Assembly (NCBI RefSeq): GCF_037482845.1
Contig: NZ_JBBHJW010000001.1
Coordinates: forward strand, 124,001-188,000
Reading direction: 5' to 3'
DNA length: 64,000 nt
DNA from: Paucibacter_B soli
Lineage (GTDB): Bacteria > Pseudomonadota > Gammaproteobacteria > Burkholderiales > Burkholderiaceae_C
Shown here piece by piece: positions 34,806 through 44,100 of the stretch. A program made the translations under genes and the position numbers. Below the pieces are notes generated by a model. The model was not told where the DNA came from and ran no database searches. It was given only the letters and a program-made list of their open reading frames with translations. Numbering within the stretch: the first letter of the stretch is position 1; each line of letters begins with the position of its first letter.

Positions 34806-36251
34806 ATGTCCTTCGATCTCGTTTTCTTTGGCGGTACCGGCGATCTCACCTGGCGCAAGCTGATGCCGGCGCTGTTCCAGGCCTTCCGCCATGGCAAGCT
34901 GCCCGAGGGCGGCCGCATCCTGGCGGTGGCACGCGACGAGATGCCCGACGCGCGTTACCGCGAATGGCTGAAGGAGCGCTTCCGCGAGGTCGAGGGGCCC
35001 AAACGCCCCAGCGACGAGGAGTTCGAGAAGTTCGCCGCCCTGGTGCATTACCGACGCATGGATCTCTCGCAGCCGGCGCATTACCAGCACCTGAAGGATT
35101 GGCTGGCCGAACGCCAGGCCGACACCGTGGTGATGTACCTGGCCACCAGCCCGCATCTGTTCACGCAGATATGCGAGCAGCTCGGTGCCGCCGGCCTCAA
35201 CGAGCCGCGCGTGCGCGTGGTGCTTGAAAAACCGCTGGGGCATGACCTCGCAAGTGCGCAGCAGATCAACCGCGTGGTGCGTTCGGTGTTTGCCGAAAGC
35301 CAGGCCTTCCGCATCGACCATTACCTCGGCAAGCCCTCGGTGCAGAACCTGATGGCGCTGCGCTTTGGCAATGCCTTGTTCGAGCCGCTCTGGCACCGCG
35401 AGAGCATTGCCAACATCCAGATCACGCTGGCCGAGTCGCTGGGAGTGGGCACGCGTGGCCCCTTCTACGACGGCACCGGCGCGCTGCGCGACATGATCCA
35501 GAACCATGCGCTGCAGCTGCTCACCATGATCGCGATGGAACCCCCCTCCACCGCCGACGCCGACGCGATCCGCGACGAGAAGCTCAAGGTGCTGCGCTCG
35601 CTCAAGCCCTTCACCCCCGAGACGGTGGCACGCGACGTGGTGCGCGGCCAGTACCGCGCCGGCACGGTGGACGGCAAGGCTGTGCCAGGCTATCTGGACG
35701 AGGGCAAGATACCGGCCGACAGCGACTGCGAGACCTTTGTGGCCCTGCGCACCGAGGTGCAGAACTGGCGCTGGGCCGGCGTGCCCTTTTACCTGCGCAC
35801 CGGCAAGCGCCTGGCGGCGCGCGACGCGCAGATCGTCGTCAATTTCCGACCGGTGCCGCATCCGATCTTCCCGGGCTCGAACCGCGCCAACCGCCTGGTG
35901 ATCAAGCTGCAACCCGAAGACGGGCTGGAGCTGCAGTTGCTGGCGGCCAAGGGTGGCGCGCATGGCGAGGCGCTGTCGCCGGTCTCGCTGGACCTGGACT
36001 TCGACAAGGCCTTCGCCGCCAACCGCGTCGGCGCCTACGAGCGCCTGCTGCTCGATGCCATCGCCGGCCGCCTGAACCTGTTTGTGCGCAGCGACGAGCA
36101 GGAGCAGGCCTGGCGCTGGGTCGAGCCCATCCTGGACGCCTGGAAGCAAGATCCCTCCAGCCTGCGCAACTATGGTGCCGGCAGCTGGGGGCCGCCCGCC
36201 GCCAGTGCCCTGGTGGCACGCGACGGCTTTGCCTGGGCCGAAGAGCAATGA
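34806..36251 (+). CDS. zwf: Glucose-6-phosphate 1-dehydrogenase
   Basis: 481 aa from ATG 34806. The nucleotide-binding GGTGDLTWRKLMPALF and the active-site RIDHYLGKPSVQN identify Zwf. It oxidises glucose-6-phosphate to the lactone, feeding the pentose phosphate and Entner-Doudoroff routes. Upstream in-frame starts back to 34710 lie within the candidate promoter. The stop overlaps hexR by four bases. No pgl, edd or eda gene is in the window. Confidence 0.97.
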   Translation: MSFDLVFFGGTGDLTWRKLMPALFQAFRHGKLPEGGRILAVARDEMPDARYREWLKERFREVEGPKRPSDEEFEKFAALVHYRRMDLSQPAHYQHLKDWLAERQADTVVMYLATSPHLFTQICEQLGAAGLNEPRVRVVLEKPLGHDLASAQQINRVVRSVFAESQAFRIDHYLGKPSVQNLMALRFGNALFEPLWHRESIANIQITLAESLGVGTRGPFYDGTGALRDMIQNHALQLLTMIAMEPPSTADADAIRDEKLKVLRSLKPFTPETVARDVVRGQYRAGTVDGKAVPGYLDEGKIPADSDCETFVALRTEVQNWRWAGVPFYLRTGKRLAARDAQIVVNFRPVPHPIFPGSNRANRLVIKLQPEDGLELQLLAAKGGAHGEALSPVSLDLDFDKAFAANRVGAYERLLLDAIAGRLNLFVRSDEQEQAWRWVEPILDAWKQDPSSLRNYGAGSWGPPAASALVARDGFAWAEEQ

Positions 36252-37114
36252 GCATGCTGGAACGCGTCAAGGCGGCCCTGCCCGCCCTCCCCCCCGCCGA
36301 GCAGCGCGTGGCCAAGCTGTTGCTGAGCGATCCGCGCGCCTTTGCGAATCTGCCGGTCAGCGAGCTGGCGGATCGCTCGCATGTCAGCAAGCCCACCGTG
36401 GTGCGTTTCTGCCGCAGCGTCGGCTATGACGGCCTGGCGGACTTCAAGCTCAAGCTGGCCGGCAGCGTCAACGAGGGCGTGCCCTTTGTGCACCGCGCGG
36501 TGGATGAGGACGACAAGCCCGGCGACCTGATCGTCAAGGTGGTCGACAACGCCGTCGCGGCGCTGCTGCACTACCGCAACGACGCCGCCAGCCATGCCTT
36601 CGAGCGCGCCATTGCGGCGCTCTCCGAGGCCGGCCGCCATGGCAAGCGCATCGAGTTCTATGGCGTTGGCAACTCGGGCATCGTGGCCCAGGATGCCCAG
36701 CACAAATTCTTCCGCCTGGGTGTGCATACCATCGCCTGCAGCGATGGCCATGTGCAGCTGATGAGCGCCACCATGCTGGGGCCGGGCGATTGCGCCGTGG
36801 TGATCAGCAACTCGGGGCGCAGCCGCGATCTGCTGGACGCGGCCGAAATCGCACGCAAGAAGGGCGCCACCACCATCATCATCACGGCCAGCGGTTCACC
36901 GCTGGCGCAGATCGGGCAGGCGCCGGGTCAGGTCTTGCTGGCGGTGGATCACCCCGAAGACTACGACCGCTACAGCCCCATGGTGTCGCGTCTGCTGCAC
37001 CTGATCGCGGTGGATATCCTCACCACCGGCGTGGCCCTGCGCCTGGGCCAGAACCTGCGACCCATGCTGCAGGAGATCAAGCGCAATCTGCGCAGCAAGC
37101 GCTACGCCGCATAG
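36248..37114 (+). CDS. hexR: RpiR/HexR-family transcription regulator
   Basis: 288 aa. The N-terminal helix-turn-helix of the RpiR type (residues 1-77; VSELADRSHVSKPTVVRFCRS) is followed by a SIS sugar-phosphate binding domain (about 125-260; GVGNSGIVAQDAQHKF, VVISNSGRSRDLL). HexR proteins control zwf and Entner-Doudoroff genes in response to 2-keto-3-deoxy-6-phosphogluconate. Direct overlap with zwf strongly supports that identity. Confidence 0.93.
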   Translation: MSMLERVKAALPALPPAEQRVAKLLLSDPRAFANLPVSELADRSHVSKPTVVRFCRSVGYDGLADFKLKLAGSVNEGVPFVHRAVDEDDKPGDLIVKVVDNAVAALLHYRNDAASHAFERAIAALSEAGRHGKRIEFYGVGNSGIVAQDAQHKFFRLGVHTIACSDGHVQLMSATMLGPGDCAVVISNSGRSRDLLDAAEIARKKGATTIIITASGSPLAQIGQAPGQVLLAVDHPEDYDRYSPMVSRLLHLIAVDILTTGVALRLGQNLRPMLQEIKRNLRSKRYAA

Positions 37115-37122
37115 CGGCCTGC

Positions 37123-37443
37123 CTAGGCAGCCGCCGGGGGCTCGTCGGCCCACAGCAGGCTGGCCACGCCATAGACGCGCGCCAGCTCGCGCAGCTTGTT
37201 CGGCGCCGCGCTCAGTTCCAGGCTCAGGCCCTGCTGCTTCAGCAGGCGCATGGCGCTCAGCAGCAGGGTTAGCGCGGCCGAGTCGAAGTCATGCAAGGCG
37301 GCCAGGTTCAGGCGCACCGAATTGCCCGCCGCCTGGCGCACCTGGGCCTGTTCGGCACGCAGCGCAGCCTCCAGTTCACGCCAGACATCGGGCAACTCTT
37401 GCAGGCGCACGCGCGCCGGCAGTTTCAGCATGGTGTCCGGCAT
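37123..37443 (-). CDS. mlaB: MlaB-like STAS-domain protein
   Basis: 106 aa. A STAS fold is suggested by VRLNLAALHDFDSAALTLLLSAMRLLKQQG, and the position as last gene of mlaFEDACB assigns it to MlaB, the cytoplasmic regulator that binds the MlaF ATPase. ATG 37443 lies three bases after the mlaC stop; ATG 37431 is an alternative. It converges on hexR with 8 bases between stops. Confidence 0.88.
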   Translation of the reverse strand: MPDTMLKLPARVRLQELPDVWRELEAALRAEQAQVRQAAGNSVRLNLAALHDFDSAALTLLLSAMRLLKQQGLSLELSAAPNKLRELARVYGVASLLWADEPPAAA

Positions 37444-37446
37444 GCG

Positions 37447-38085
37447 TCAGGTCTTGGCCGTGGCGGGGGCCGCCGCCTTGGCATTGCGATCGGCCAGGGC
37501 CTTGATCAGGCCGTCGATGCCGTTGGCACCGATCTCCTGCGCGAAGCTGTTGCGGTATTGGTCGGCCAGCCAGATGCCCAGCACATTCACGTCATAGATC
37601 TGCCAGCCCTTGGGCGTCTTTTCCAGGCGGTAGTCCAGTTGGATCGGGTCGCCCTTGCCGCGGATCTCGGTGCGCACCACCACCTCGGCGTCGTCCGCGC
37701 TGGCGCGCAGCGGCTTGAGCGCCACCGATTGGTCCTTCACCTGCGTCAGCGCACCGGCATAGGTGCGGACCAGCAGGGTCTTGAACTCGTCCTGCAGGCG
37801 TTTCTGCTGGTCGGGCGTGGCCTGGCGCCAGAAGCGTCCCACCGCCGAGGCGGTCATGCGCTGGAAGTTCACATGCGGCATCACCTTGCTGTCCACCAGG
37901 CTGATCACCTTCTGCACATCGCCGCCCTGGATGGCCTTGTCGGCCTTGACGGTCTCGATGGTTTCCAGCGAGAGCTGGCGGATCAGCAGATCGGGCGCAC
38001 TGTTGTCGACGGCCTGTGCCAGCAGCGGCGCGGCCATGCCCAGGCTCAGCAGGGCACGCAGCAGCAGTCGTTTCGTGATGGTCAT
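37447..38085 (-). CDS. mlaC: Periplasmic phospholipid-binding protein MlaC
   Basis: 212 aa from ATG 38085; a signal peptide (MTITKRLLLR...LLAQA) is followed by the Ttg2D/MlaC fold (VMPHVNFQRMTASAVGRFWRQATPDQQKRL; DGLIKALADR near the C-terminus). It shuttles phospholipid between MlaA at the outer membrane and the MlaFEDB complex. The frame opens further upstream but that adds a non-signal leader. It is fifth in the operon. Confidence 0.95.
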   Translation of the reverse strand: MTITKRLLLRALLSLGMAAPLLAQAVDNSAPDLLIRQLSLETIETVKADKAIQGGDVQKVISLVDSKVMPHVNFQRMTASAVGRFWRQATPDQQKRLQDEFKTLLVRTYAGALTQVKDQSVALKPLRASADDAEVVVRTEIRGKGDPIQLDYRLEKTPKGWQIYDVNVLGIWLADQYRNSFAQEIGANGIDGLIKALADRNAKAAAPATAKT

Positions 38086-38148
38086 TTCTTGTTCCCTTTG
38101 CGGTTCAGCAGGCGACGCCCTGCTCAACGCAGCGGCGGCCTGTTTGGT

Positions 38149-38928
38149 TCACTTGTCGGCCTGCGGGTTGACGACGGGCGCGGGTTCGGGCGCCAGCACC
38201 TCGTAGGCGTCGTCGTCCTCGATACTGCCGCGGCGCTGCAGGTAGGCGTCGCGGATGAAGGTGTATTTGTCGAGCGCGATGCCATCCAGCATTTCTCCCG
38301 CACGCAGGAAGTTGGCGCGTGCATTGATGGTCTGGATGCTGTAAATCGCCACCTTGCTGCGCCCCTCGTGGAACAGGTAGGCCGGCGAGGCCACCTTGTC
38401 GAGCGGGAATGCGAGAGAGTCGCGCACCGATGAAGGCCCCAGCAAGGGCCACACAATATAGGCGCCGGTGCCAAAACCCCAGCGCCCGAAGGTCTTGCCC
38501 AGGTCTTCGGTATTGCGTTCCAGGCCGGTCTCGCCGGCAATGTCGATCAGGCCCCCGATACCCAGGGTCGTATTGACCGCCACGCGCATGGTCTGCTGCA
38601 CGCCGGCCTTGAAGCGCCCCTGCAGCATCAGGTTCACCGCCGACCAAGCGTCGGAGATATTGCCGAAGAAGTTGTCCACGGCCAGGCGCGCTGGCGCAGG
38701 CACCAGTTCGCTATAGGCGGTGGCCACCGGCTTGAGCACATGGGCATCCAGGCTCTCGTTGAAGCTGAAGACCTTGCGGTTCCAGCTCTCCCAGGGGTCC
38801 AGGCGCTGACCCTGAGGCCCCTTGCCGCGCAGCGTGGCGCAGCCCGACAGGCTCACCGCGAGCAGCAGCAGGGCCATGCCCAGCACGCGGCGCCAGGCGC
38901 CGCCCGAGCCGGATGCTGAAGCGCTCAT
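38149..38928 (-). CDS. mlaA: Outer-membrane lipoprotein MlaA (VacJ)
   Basis: 259 aa. The lipobox LSGC places the lipidated Cys at residue 30. The core DPWESWNRKVFSFNESLDAHVLKPVA and the GIGGLIDIAGETG segment are the MlaA family pattern. MlaA removes phospholipid from the outer leaflet of the outer membrane together with porins. The C-terminal EDDDAYEVLAPEPAPVV tail is acidic and Pro-rich. The start overlaps mlaD (ATGA). Confidence 0.95.
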   Translation of the reverse strand: MSASASGSGGAWRRVLGMALLLLAVSLSGCATLRGKGPQGQRLDPWESWNRKVFSFNESLDAHVLKPVATAYSELVPAPARLAVDNFFGNISDAWSAVNLMLQGRFKAGVQQTMRVAVNTTLGIGGLIDIAGETGLERNTEDLGKTFGRWGFGTGAYIVWPLLGPSSVRDSLAFPLDKVASPAYLFHEGRSKVAIYSIQTINARANFLRAGEMLDGIALDKYTFIRDAYLQRRGSIEDDDAYEVLAPEPAPVVNPQADK

Positions 38929-39404
38929 GGCTTGGCTCCGGCCGTGCCGCTGTCGGCGGCCTTGTTGTAGAGGAACTGGCCAATCAGGTTCTCCAGCACC
39001 ACGGCGGACTGGGTCTGCTTGATGACGTCGCCGGCGGCCAGCACCTTCTCGTCCGCGCCCGGCTCCAGGCCCACGTATTGGTCGCCCAGCAGGCCGGCGG
39101 TCAGGATCTTGGCCGATGAATCCTTGGGGAACTGGTAGGCGCGCTGCACCTCCATGCGCACCACGCCCAGATAGGTCTTGGCGTCGAGTTCGATGGCGGT
39201 CACGCGCCCCACCGTCACGCCCGCCGAGCGTACCGGTGCGCGCACCTTCAGGCCGCCGATATTGTCGAAACGGGCCTGCACCGTATAGGTGTCACCACCG
39301 CTCACGCTGCCCAGGTTGGCCGCCTTCAGGGCCAGGAACACCAGCCCCAGCATGCCCAGCAGCACGAACAGACCGACCATGGTCTCGATACCTTTTTTAC
39401 CCAT
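38925..39404 (-). CDS. mlaD: MCE-domain protein MlaD
   Basis: 159 aa from ATG 39404; the frame also opens at TTG 39410 but AGGGAG is better placed for the ATG. A single N-terminal membrane helix (MVGLFVLLGMLGLVFLAL) is followed by one MCE domain (TVQARFDNIGGLKVRAPVRSAGVTVGRV) and a hydrophobic C-terminal helix. MlaD hexamers form the lipid channel of the MlaFEDB transporter. Its stop overlaps mlaA. Confidence 0.95.
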   Translation of the reverse strand: MGKKGIETMVGLFVLLGMLGLVFLALKAANLGSVSGGDTYTVQARFDNIGGLKVRAPVRSAGVTVGRVTAIELDAKTYLGVVRMEVQRAYQFPKDSSAKILTAGLLGDQYVGLEPGADEKVLAAGDVIKQTQSAVVLENLIGQFLYNKAADSGTAGAKP

Positions 39405-39434
39405 TCCCAAATACTCCCTTGCGCGACGCCGTGC

Positions 39435-40223
39435 TCACGGCGTCGAAAACATCAATGCGGTGAGGATGAAATCCATGCCCAGAATCCAGAGCGAGGAGAT
39501 CACCACCGTGCGTGTGGTGGCATAGGCGACCCCCTCGGGGGTGGCCTCAGTTTCATGGCCCTGGTAGAGCGCCACATAGGTGCAGATCGCCCCGAACACG
39601 CTGGCCTTCACCAAGCCATTGCCCACATCACGCCAGACATCCACCTGCGTCTGCATGATGGACCAGAAGTTGCCTGCGTCCACCCCTATCAGCAGCACCG
39701 CCACCACATAGGCACCCAGGATGCCGATGGCCGAAAACAGGATGGCGAGTATGGGCATGGACAGGATGCCGCCGATCAAGCGCGGCGCCAGCACGCGCTC
39801 CTTGGTGTCGATGGCCATCAGCTCCATGGCGGCAAGTTGCTCGCCCGCCTTCATCAGGCCGATCTCGGCGGTGAGCGAGGTGCCCGCCCGGCCAGCGAAC
39901 AGCAGCCCCGTCACAACCGGCCCCAGCTCGCGCACCAGGGCCAGGTTGACGATCAGGCCCAGGCTCTCGGCCGCTCCATAGGTCACCAGCGCGTAATACA
40001 TCTGCAGCGCCAGCACAAAGCCCACGGCCAGGCCGGATGCCATGATGATGACGAGGGAGCGGTTGCCGATCGCATGCACCTGTGCCACCACCAGCCACAG
40101 GCGCCGCAGCGCGGCGGGCAGCGAGGTCAACAATTCGGCCAGGAAAAAGGCCGCGTGGCCCCAGCCGCGGAACTGCTCCAGCGCGATCGCACCCAGTCGG
40201 GCCAGCCAGTTCGCTGCCATCAT
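39435..40223 (-). CDS. mlaE: ABC permease MlaE
   Basis: 262 aa from ATG 40223 (a second ATG follows directly). The start overlaps the mlaF stop. Five to six membrane segments and the MlaE signature (LVRELGPVVTGLLFAGRAGTSLTAEIGLMKAGEQ) are present. It forms the inner-membrane core of the phospholipid transporter. Confidence 0.96.
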   Translation of the reverse strand: MMAANWLARLGAIALEQFRGWGHAAFFLAELLTSLPAALRRLWLVVAQVHAIGNRSLVIIMASGLAVGFVLALQMYYALVTYGAAESLGLIVNLALVRELGPVVTGLLFAGRAGTSLTAEIGLMKAGEQLAAMELMAIDTKERVLAPRLIGGILSMPILAILFSAIGILGAYVVAVLLIGVDAGNFWSIMQTQVDVWRDVGNGLVKASVFGAICTYVALYQGHETEATPEGVAYATTRTVVISSLWILGMDFILTALMFSTP

Positions 40224-41056
40224 GCGGCGCTCCCGAAATCGACGGCGATGTCCGGCGCCGGATAGTGGAACTTCACCGGGCCATCGGGCTCGCCGCGCAC
40301 GAACTGGCGCGTCTCCGGGTCGGTGGAGGCCATCAGTTCAGCCGGCGTGCCGTGGGCGACGATGCGCCCGCCGGTGGCCAGCAGCACCACATAGTCGCTG
40401 ATGGCCATGCACTCCGGCACGTCGTGGCTGACCACCAGCGAGGTGCAGCCGGTCACGTCGTTGAGGGTGCGAATCAGCTTGGCGGTCACGCCCATGCTGA
40501 TCAGGTCCAGCCCGGCGAAGGGCTCGTCATACATGATGAGATCGGGGTCCAGCACGATGGCGCGCGCCAGCGCCACGCGCCGCGCCATGCCGCCGGACAC
40601 CTCCGAGATCTTCAGCCCGGCGGCGCCGCGCAGGCCCACCGCGTTGAGCTTCATCAGCACCAGATCGCGGATCATGGGCTCGGCCAGGCGCGTGTGCTCG
40701 CGCAAGGGAAAGGCGACGTTCTCGAACACCGACAGGTCGGTGAACAGGGCGCCGAACTGGAACAGCATGCCCAGCCGACGGCGCAAGCGAAACAGCTGCG
40801 CCTTGTCGCGCACATTGATCAGTTCGCCGTCAAACAGCACGCTGCCGCTGTTGGCGGCATGCACGCCGCCGATCAAGCGCATCAAGGTCGTCTTGCCGCA
40901 ACCCGACCCGCCCAGGATGGCCGTGACCTTGCCGCGCGGGAACTTGAGCGACAGATTGGAGAGGATCAACCGGCTGGCGTCATAGCCGAAGCTGACGTCG
41001 CGCAACTCGATCAGCGATTCTTCCGGGCCTGGCGTCTGGGAGGGGAAAGGGGGCAT
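40220..41056 (-). CDS. mlaF: ABC transporter ATPase MlaF
   Basis: 278 aa from ATG 41056 with AAGAGG just upstream; in-frame opening to 41089 adds residues not expected. Walker A is GGSGCGKT (residues 49-56), the ABC signature is SGGMARRVALARAI and Walker B is LIMYDEPFAGLD. It energises phospholipid transport at the inner membrane. It is the first gene of mlaFEDACB; a TATGAT -10-like box lies at 41103-41098 upstream. Confidence 0.96.
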   Translation of the reverse strand: MPPFPSQTPGPEESLIELRDVSFGYDASRLILSNLSLKFPRGKVTAILGGSGCGKTTLMRLIGGVHAANSGSVLFDGELINVRDKAQLFRLRRRLGMLFQFGALFTDLSVFENVAFPLREHTRLAEPMIRDLVLMKLNAVGLRGAAGLKISEVSGGMARRVALARAIVLDPDLIMYDEPFAGLDLISMGVTAKLIRTLNDVTGCTSLVVSHDVPECMAISDYVVLLATGGRIVAHGTPAELMASTDPETRQFVRGEPDGPVKFHYPAPDIAVDFGSAA

Positions 41057-41097
41057 GAGCCTCTTGGCGCGGGCCTGCCCCGCTTGCAAAAGGGCAC

Positions 41098-41103
41098 ATC
41101 ATA
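41098..41103 (-). promoter_or_regulatory. Candidate -10 box of the mla operon
   Basis: TATGAT on the minus strand (5 of 6 to consensus), 42 bases upstream of mlaF ATG 41056. The -35 region is poor. Confidence 0.3.
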
Positions 41104-41138
41104 GGGGAAACACTCATCCCTGGCTTGAGGCACCCCTT

Positions 41139-41174
41139 GGCGGTTCGCCGCGGCTGCCGCCCCGACGAACCGCC
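41139..41174 (-). repeat. GC-rich hairpin just downstream of pilY1
   Basis: Perfect nine-base arms GGCGGTTCG (41139-41147) and CGAACCGCC (41166-41174) flank an 18-base GC-rich loop, starting six bases past the pilY1 stop. No T-run follows on either strand, so it is not a classic terminator; it may protect the mRNA 3' end or mark a Rho site. Confidence 0.45.
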
Positions 41175-41179
41175 GCCGA

Positions 41180-44100
41180 TCAGCCGGCCAGCTCGCGCCA
41201 GCTGGTCTTGTTGGCCTTCTTCAGATAGATCTTGTTCTGTGGGACCTTCTTGTTCTCCAGGGGCTTGGTTGACCTCTGCACAAGTACTCCCTTAGATGTC
41301 TTCGTGAAACCCACGATCATCGAGTCAGCCACCTTGGTGGCTACGTCGGTTCCCGTGTTCGAACCAGTGGCGATATTCAAGTAATACAGCCACGAATAGC
41401 CGCCCCCCGCGGAACAGGAAGCAACACTTTGCGGCACATTGGATGCCGCCAGCAAGGTGCTCCCACTCATCTGCATGCCCACATTGATGCGTTCGCCCGC
41501 ATCTGGGAGGTCCACGTACCAGCCGTTCTTGGCGCTCCAATCCACCGGATTGCTCTCTGCTTTCCGTACCGTGCCGCTGGTACTCAGCGCCTGCTTCACC
41601 AATTTCCCTGATCCGCGCACATCGCCTAAACCTGTAGCGGCCAGGGTGTCCTTAATGCCGTAGATTGTTTGCTGAGCCGTGCTGCTCAGATCGGGAAGTC
41701 CGAGCATCATGCCCGTGCCGACGAATACAGCCGGCGTAGTGAAGCCCTTTTGATCCACCAGGGCCAGCTCAGGGGCGGTAGTGATCGGCTGCGGCGTCGA
41801 GCCCACCTTCAGCTGAGCCAGCAACATGGCACTGTGCTTTGGGTCCACCAGTCCGTCCAGATCAAAACGCCAGACATTGCCGAGCAGGTCGCCCGCGTAG
41901 TAGCGAGACGCCGTGTAGTCATTGTTCTTGTCACCCCATGCGCGAATAGGCCCAAGTCCGCTCGGCGTGTCGGTGTCGCCTGCAGATGTGGAGAGGTCCG
42001 CAAGCAATTGGCCGCTCACTGCACTCAGCACAAACATGTGACCCTTGCCATCTCCAATGTTGTTGTATCCAGACGGGACCACCACCACCCACTCGCCCGT
42101 CTTACGCTTCACGATCAAGGGCTTGGCGACGGTGTAGCCCAGATTGGCGTCAGTGAATTCCCACAACAGCTGCGGACTGCTGGGACTAGTCACATCCATG
42201 GCGATGTAGCTCTTGCCACCGGCCCCCAAACCGAACACCATGATGGTGCGCCAGCTTCCGGCCGCACTGACGTCAGCCACCACCGGGGAGCCATCCACAA
42301 AGTAGCGATGGTCCGTAGTAAAGCTCATGTCGGCCAGCTTGTAGATGTCGCTGCGCACCGCGGTTGGGATAAAGGCCCAGAGTTCGTCGCCTGTGGACGC
42401 GTCGAAAGCATGGAGCATGCCGTCGTTCGAGCCGACATACACCACTCCCTTGCGATTGACCTGGGTATTCTTGTAGTTCAGATAGCCATCATCGGTCATC
42501 GAACTCTTGGACGCGCCAACGAAGAAGGGAGCGGAGCCAACGATGTCGCCGAGCATGGCCGCTCGTGACCGGAAGTAGCTCAGCTCGGCGCCGCGCAGGT
42601 AACTGACCAGATTGCTGCCACTGTTAGCACTCGTCTTGTCAGCGCCGGACAGGATTGCGCACTGCGACAGCTGCCCACACTTGTTGTCTACGAGGGCGCT
42701 CAATCCGTCCGCTGTCAGGTTGGCATAGGTGAACTCTCGCAGCGTCTTGCCGGCCCCTGCGTAGTAGATTTTGCGGTTCGCATTGACTTTCAAACGACTG
42801 GCAGCACTCCAGTCCGGATTGTCCTTGACGCAGTCGCCGGTGGTCATGAGCGGATTGCCGGTTTCCGTGTCGAGGCGGTAGGCACACAGATCGCCAGTCC
42901 ATGCCGACGAGGTGTACTTGGCAACAAATACTTGATTGTCACCGGGTACGGGCTTGAGCGTGCTGGTCGCGGCCGCGGAGCCGGACGCGGTGATCTGCTG
43001 GATCGCGGACAACGCCGTTTTAAGACCCAAGGCAACGGCCGTGGGATCCGAAACATTGAAGAAAGTGCCGCGCCCATTGACCGCCGCATGCCAGAGGTCG
43101 TCCATCTTGATGGCGCTGCCACTGCCGCTAGACGCAGCGGGCCAGTTCTTGGTGCCCTGCTTGATGTCGTAGAAGTCGCCGGAGGTCTGTGTCTTGTAGT
43201 TCTGTGCGTACTTGAGCGTGCCGCTCTGACCCAGGCTCATCGTGTAGGTACTCAGATGTTGCCAGGTGGCGGTGTCGTCACCAAGACCCACCACATTGTT
43301 CTCGCACACGTCCACACCTGCGATCGCACCGGCACAATTGTCCAGCGAATCTTTGTCGCGCAAGTCGGTGTTGTAGTAATACATAGCCACATCGGCCAGC
43401 GAATCAGAGGAACCATTGGCGTCCGTCATCGGACGGGCAGCTGTGCCATCTTGCTGCCCCACCGAGGTGCTGTTGTCCAGCTTATAGGGGCCGTACTTCG
43501 GCGCGTTAGTCGACTCGCTGCCTGTGTTCCATGCACCATCGGTGGCGAGAATGGTGAAGTTCTTCTGGCAGGAATACTGGATCGGATCCTTCGCTGCGCT
43601 GGAACTCTGCCCTGGAGCCTTACGCGCGAAGTACTGCCCTACTTTGGCAATCGCACCACGCAAAGGCGTAGACGGCCCCGGGGTGGTCGCCTTCAAGGCT
43701 GCATAAAACTTTACCTTTTGATTGCCGTCAAAATCCCTCACATGCAAGAAACCCATGTCGGTGATGTTGCCACCGGCATCCAGTGTTTCGTCAGCCTTCT
43801 TGTTGTTGATAAGGGTGAAGCCCACGCGAAACTTGTCGTCAATATCCTTGAACGCGTAGCTCACTACAGTCTTCATCATGTCCATGCGGGTGCGGTAGTA
43901 CTTCAGCCAGTTTGCATACGATTGCAGCAAGCTGGCGTTGCTGCTGGCAGCAAGGTAGACCGGCGTGAAAACCGTTGATCCGGGGCTGCTGCCGACGGCA
44001 CTGAAGCATTCGTTGTAAAACGTGTTGCTCACGACACCCCCTGAGCCGTCGTAGGCATAGCCAAGTTTGGGTTGCGTGCCGCCATAGGTGTAATACGCTG

